From Candidatus Aenigmatarchaeota archaeon (GTDB lineage Archaea > Aenigmatarchaeota > Aenigmatarchaeia > QMZP01), in NCBI GenBank assembly GCA_003663415.1, contig QMZY01000007.1:1-16158 (forward strand): DNA of 16,158 nucleotides, written 5' to 3'. The position numbers were made by a program, and so were the translations under genes. Below are positions 14,435-16,158 of this stretch, piece by piece. The notes beneath the pieces were generated by a model. It saw only the letters and a list, made by a program, of their open reading frames with translations. It was not told the origin of the DNA and ran no database searches. The number at the start of each line of letters is the position of its first letter. The stretch's first letter is position 1.

Positions 14435-14517
14435 TATAAAAATATTGCAAACCTTATTAAAAAAGATTTCGCTGCCGAAAAATATGGTTTGCAATATATT
14501 TATTTAAAAGGAGGGGT
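14435..14517 (+). promoter_or_regulatory. ftsZ promoter, nested palindrome and ribosome binding site
   Basis: TATAAAAATA at 14435-14444 is the likely TATA box. A perfect 12-bp inverted repeat, ATATTGCAAACC (14442-14453) and GGTTTGCAATAT (14486-14497), encloses a further TATT/AATA pairing (14455-14458/14481-14484) and an inner hairpin TTTCG-CTGC-CGAAA (14467-14480). The predicted transcription start (about 14462-14466) falls between the arms, so the outer palindrome may act as a DNA operator; a longer transcript would instead fold it as an RNA stem with an 8-base A-rich bulge. AAAAGGAGGGGT at 14506-14517 is the ribosome binding site, unusually strong. Confidence 0.6.
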
Positions 14518-14520
14518 AGT

Positions 14521-15654
14521 ATGGATTCTCTAATCCAAGAACTGTTTGAAAAAAGCACAAACCAAGACCAGAACAATACACAGGAAACAGAAGCCGTAAC
14601 AGCTTCTGAAAACGTTTCTGAAACCATTTCAAATGAATTTGGAGTGGATGTGAAAGAAGCCAGAATCTTAGTTTTGGGAATAGGCGGCGCTGGAAACAAT
14701 TGTATAAACAGACTAACAACAATGGGTGTTCAAGGAGCCCAGACCGTAGCGATAAACACCGATGTGAAACATCTTGGCGTGGTGCAGGCACATAAAAAAC
14801 TCTTAATAGGCAAGGAATTGACAAGAGGACTTGGTGCAGGCGGATATCCAGATGTTGGAAGAAAAGCAGCAGAGGAAAGCGAAAAGGAGCTGAAAAAACT
14901 TTTGGAAGACTCTGACATGGTTTACCTTGTTTCTGGCTTAGGAGGAGGAACAGGAACAGGAGCCGCGCCAGTGATAGCAAAATATGCAAAAGAGCTTGGT
15001 TCTATTGTTATCGGCTGTGTAACCATGCCTTTCAAAATAGAAGGAGCAAGAATAGGGAAAGCAGAAGACGGGCTGCAATATCTAAGACAGGTTTCAGATA
15101 CAGTGATTGTAATAGAAAATGACAGGCTGCTTAAAATAGCGGGCGACCTGCCTTTACAGGATGCATTTGCTGTCGCAGACAATCTTATATCTACTGTAAT
15201 AAAAGGTGTAACAGAGACCATATCATTACCGTCTTTGGTGAACCTTGATTATGCAGATGTAAAAGCAATAATGCATTCTGGTGGTGTAGCAGCTGTTGGT
15301 TTTGGAGAATCTGACACAAAAAACAGGTCAGAGGAAGCAGTTGTAAAAGCCATGACAAATCCGTTGCTGGAAGTTACATATGAGGGAGGAACAGGAGCAC
15401 TGATCCATATAACAGGCGGCAAAGACTTAAAACTTGACGAAGTCAATATGATCGGTGAGTACGTTTCCAAACAACTTGACCCTGAGGCTCAGGTAATATG
15501 GGGTGCAAGAATAGACCCAGCGTTCCAAGGGAAAATAAGAGTAATCACAATAGTTACTGGTGTTAAATCCCCTTACATTTTAGGGCCATTGGAAATGGAA
15601 AGACCAATAAAAAAGGACTTTGCACAAGAATTAGGAATACCCATGTTAAAGTAA
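14521..15654 (+). CDS. ftsZ: cell division GTPase FtsZ
   Basis: A 377-residue tubulin-like GTPase that forms the division ring. The first ~45 residues are an acidic, Gln/Asn/Thr-rich extension. The nucleotide-binding domain has GIGGAGNN (53-60), the tubulin signature GGGTGTG (141-147) and NDRL (200-203). The T7 loop NLDYAD (241-246) inserts into the next subunit for GTP hydrolysis. The C-terminal domain ends in TGVKSPYILGPLEME and a short tail ELGIPMLK that may contact SepF. TETISLPSLVNLDYAD and WGARI look more like archaeal FtsZ2 than FtsZ1, while the tail resembles FtsZ1, so the subgroup is left open. It is probably monocistronic: its own promoter region upstream and a terminator right after. 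Confidence 0.96.
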   Translation: MDSLIQELFEKSTNQDQNNTQETEAVTASENVSETISNEFGVDVKEARILVLGIGGAGNNCINRLTTMGVQGAQTVAINTDVKHLGVVQAHKKLLIGKELTRGLGAGGYPDVGRKAAEESEKELKKLLEDSDMVYLVSGLGGGTGTGAAPVIAKYAKELGSIVIGCVTMPFKIEGARIGKAEDGLQYLRQVSDTVIVIENDRLLKIAGDLPLQDAFAVADNLISTVIKGVTETISLPSLVNLDYADVKAIMHSGGVAAVGFGESDTKNRSEEAVVKAMTNPLLEVTYEGGTGALIHITGGKDLKLDEVNMIGEYVSKQLDPEAQVIWGARIDPAFQGKIRVITIVTGVKSPYILGPLEMERPIKKDFAQELGIPMLK

Positions 15655-15659
15655 ATCCT

Positions 15660-15689
15660 TTAACACCCCTCCTTTTTCTTGTTTTTATA
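15660..15689 (+). terminator. C/T-rich terminator behind ftsZ
   Basis: TTAACACCCCTCCTTTTTCT begins six bases after the stop codon and is followed by more T-rich sequence. It differs from the S-layer terminator (511-530) by a single inserted T. ACCCCTCCTTTT at 15665-15676 is the exact complement of the ftsZ ribosome binding site. TTTTTATAG at its end may also serve as a TATA box for the next gene, giving a leaderless start at 15712. Confidence 0.6.
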
Positions 15690-15711
15690 GTCCCCGGTTT
15701 AATTTATAATT

Positions 15712-16158
15712 ATGAGAAAATGTTTTGCTAACAAACAACATTTTTATAAAGCTTTTGTTTTAACTGTATTGTTTTTATTGGTTTCAGTGTCTCTGATAAG
15801 TGTTCAAAAATCAACAGCTTTTCTTATAAGGCCGTTTGCAAACTCAACTTTTTCTGCAGACACAAACCTGACCATCTGGGATGAAACAGATGCAGGAATG
15901 CCTTACGCAGACCAGACCAAATATCCCAACCAAAACATAACATTCTTTGCTAACTATACCAACTCCTCTTCAGACCCCGTCAAGGGTTCTGATGTTTCCT
16001 GTGAAATCCAATTCAATGCCTCTCCCTATGGACCCTTCAACATGACCTATAACTCCTCTTCCTCTCTTTATGAATACAACCGTTCCTTCCCATCTCCGGG
16101 CGTTTACTCCTGGAATGTCACCTGCAACAATTCCCAAGGGTATGAAAATCTCACTACA
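15712..16158 (+). CDS. secreted, heavily glycosylatable surface protein, N-terminal part
   Basis: The reading frame is open from ATG 15712 to the window edge (149 codons), so the 3' end is missing. Residues 14-31 (AFVLTVLFLLVSVSLISV) form a signal peptide or membrane anchor after a basic start MRKCFANKQHFYK. The rest looks like an extracellular beta-sandwich region: NITFFANYTNSSSDPVKGSD, two cysteines (in SCEIQ and TCNNS) and a repeated aromatic/Asn/Ser pattern. Twelve N-X-S/T sequons occur after the signal. Codon choice shifts toward C-ending codons (TCC, AAC, ACC, TTC, CCC) compared with ftsZ. It is probably a cell-surface or S-layer-associated protein; no specific family is recognised. Confidence 0.75.
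   Translation, partial: MRKCFANKQHFYKAFVLTVLFLLVSVSLISVQKSTAFLIRPFANSTFSADTNLTIWDETDAGMPYADQTKYPNQNITFFANYTNSSSDPVKGSDVSCEIQFNASPYGPFNMTYNSSSSLYEYNRSFPSPGVYSWNVTCNNSQGYENLTT

Overview
This is a compact, A+T-rich archaeal chromosome segment. The domain call rests on genes found only in archaea or in archaeal form: proteasome alpha and beta subunits, exosome subunits Rrp4/Rrp41/Rrp42, SBDS, ribosomal protein L37Ae, RNA polymerase subunit P, prefoldin beta, a KH-containing CPSF-type ribonuclease (FttA/aCPSF1), aIF2-beta, and the SepF/FtsZ pair. TATA-like promoters, GGTGA/GGAGG ribosome binding sites and short gene spacings fit this. Small genes, a window that opens inside an S-layer gene and a lytic-transglycosylase-like protein suggest a DPANN-type or related lineage (inference; no rRNA is present to test it).

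Layout. (1) Positions 1-1425, plus strand: the 3' end of an S-layer protein gene with a C/T-rich terminator, then a secreted lysozyme-fold protein. (2) 1531-6609, plus strand: psmA, sbds, rrp4, rrp41, rrp42, rpl37ae, rpoP, pfdB and a UPF0147 gene, a version of the classic archaeal exosome/proteasome superoperon, followed by sepF with its own strong ribosome binding site. (3) 6718-14271, minus strand, read from high to low coordinates: aIF2-beta, archease, rtcB, an AAA/DUF4143 ATPase that looks like an accessory insertion, an Era-like GTPase, a DUF2073 protein, a zinc-ribbon protein, psmB and fttA. (4) 14521-16158, plus strand: ftsZ with an elaborate upstream region, a terminator, and the start of a heavily N-glycosylatable secreted protein that runs off the window.

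The genes fall into connected jobs: protein degradation (psmA/psmB), RNA decay and transcription termination (Rrp4/41/42, FttA), RNA ligation (RtcB with archease), translation (aIF2-beta, L37Ae, SBDS), folding (prefoldin), and cell division (SepF, FtsZ). The two large operons converge on a 108-bp gap at about 6610-6717.

The most interesting material is non-coding. A roughly 75-83-bp element with two palindromes occurs twice (5125-5207 and 6629-6704) with a conserved loop. The region upstream of ftsZ carries an orphan hairpin with a mutually exclusive alternative pairing (14345-14417) and a nested palindrome (14442-14497). The ftsZ ribosome binding site is perfectly complementary over 12 nt to the terminator behind the same gene, and that terminator is nearly identical to the one behind the S-layer gene. 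A 23-bp palindrome sits at the start codon of the accessory ATPase. No tRNA, rRNA, CRISPR array or insertion sequence was seen, and no stretch over 300 bases lacks a gene.
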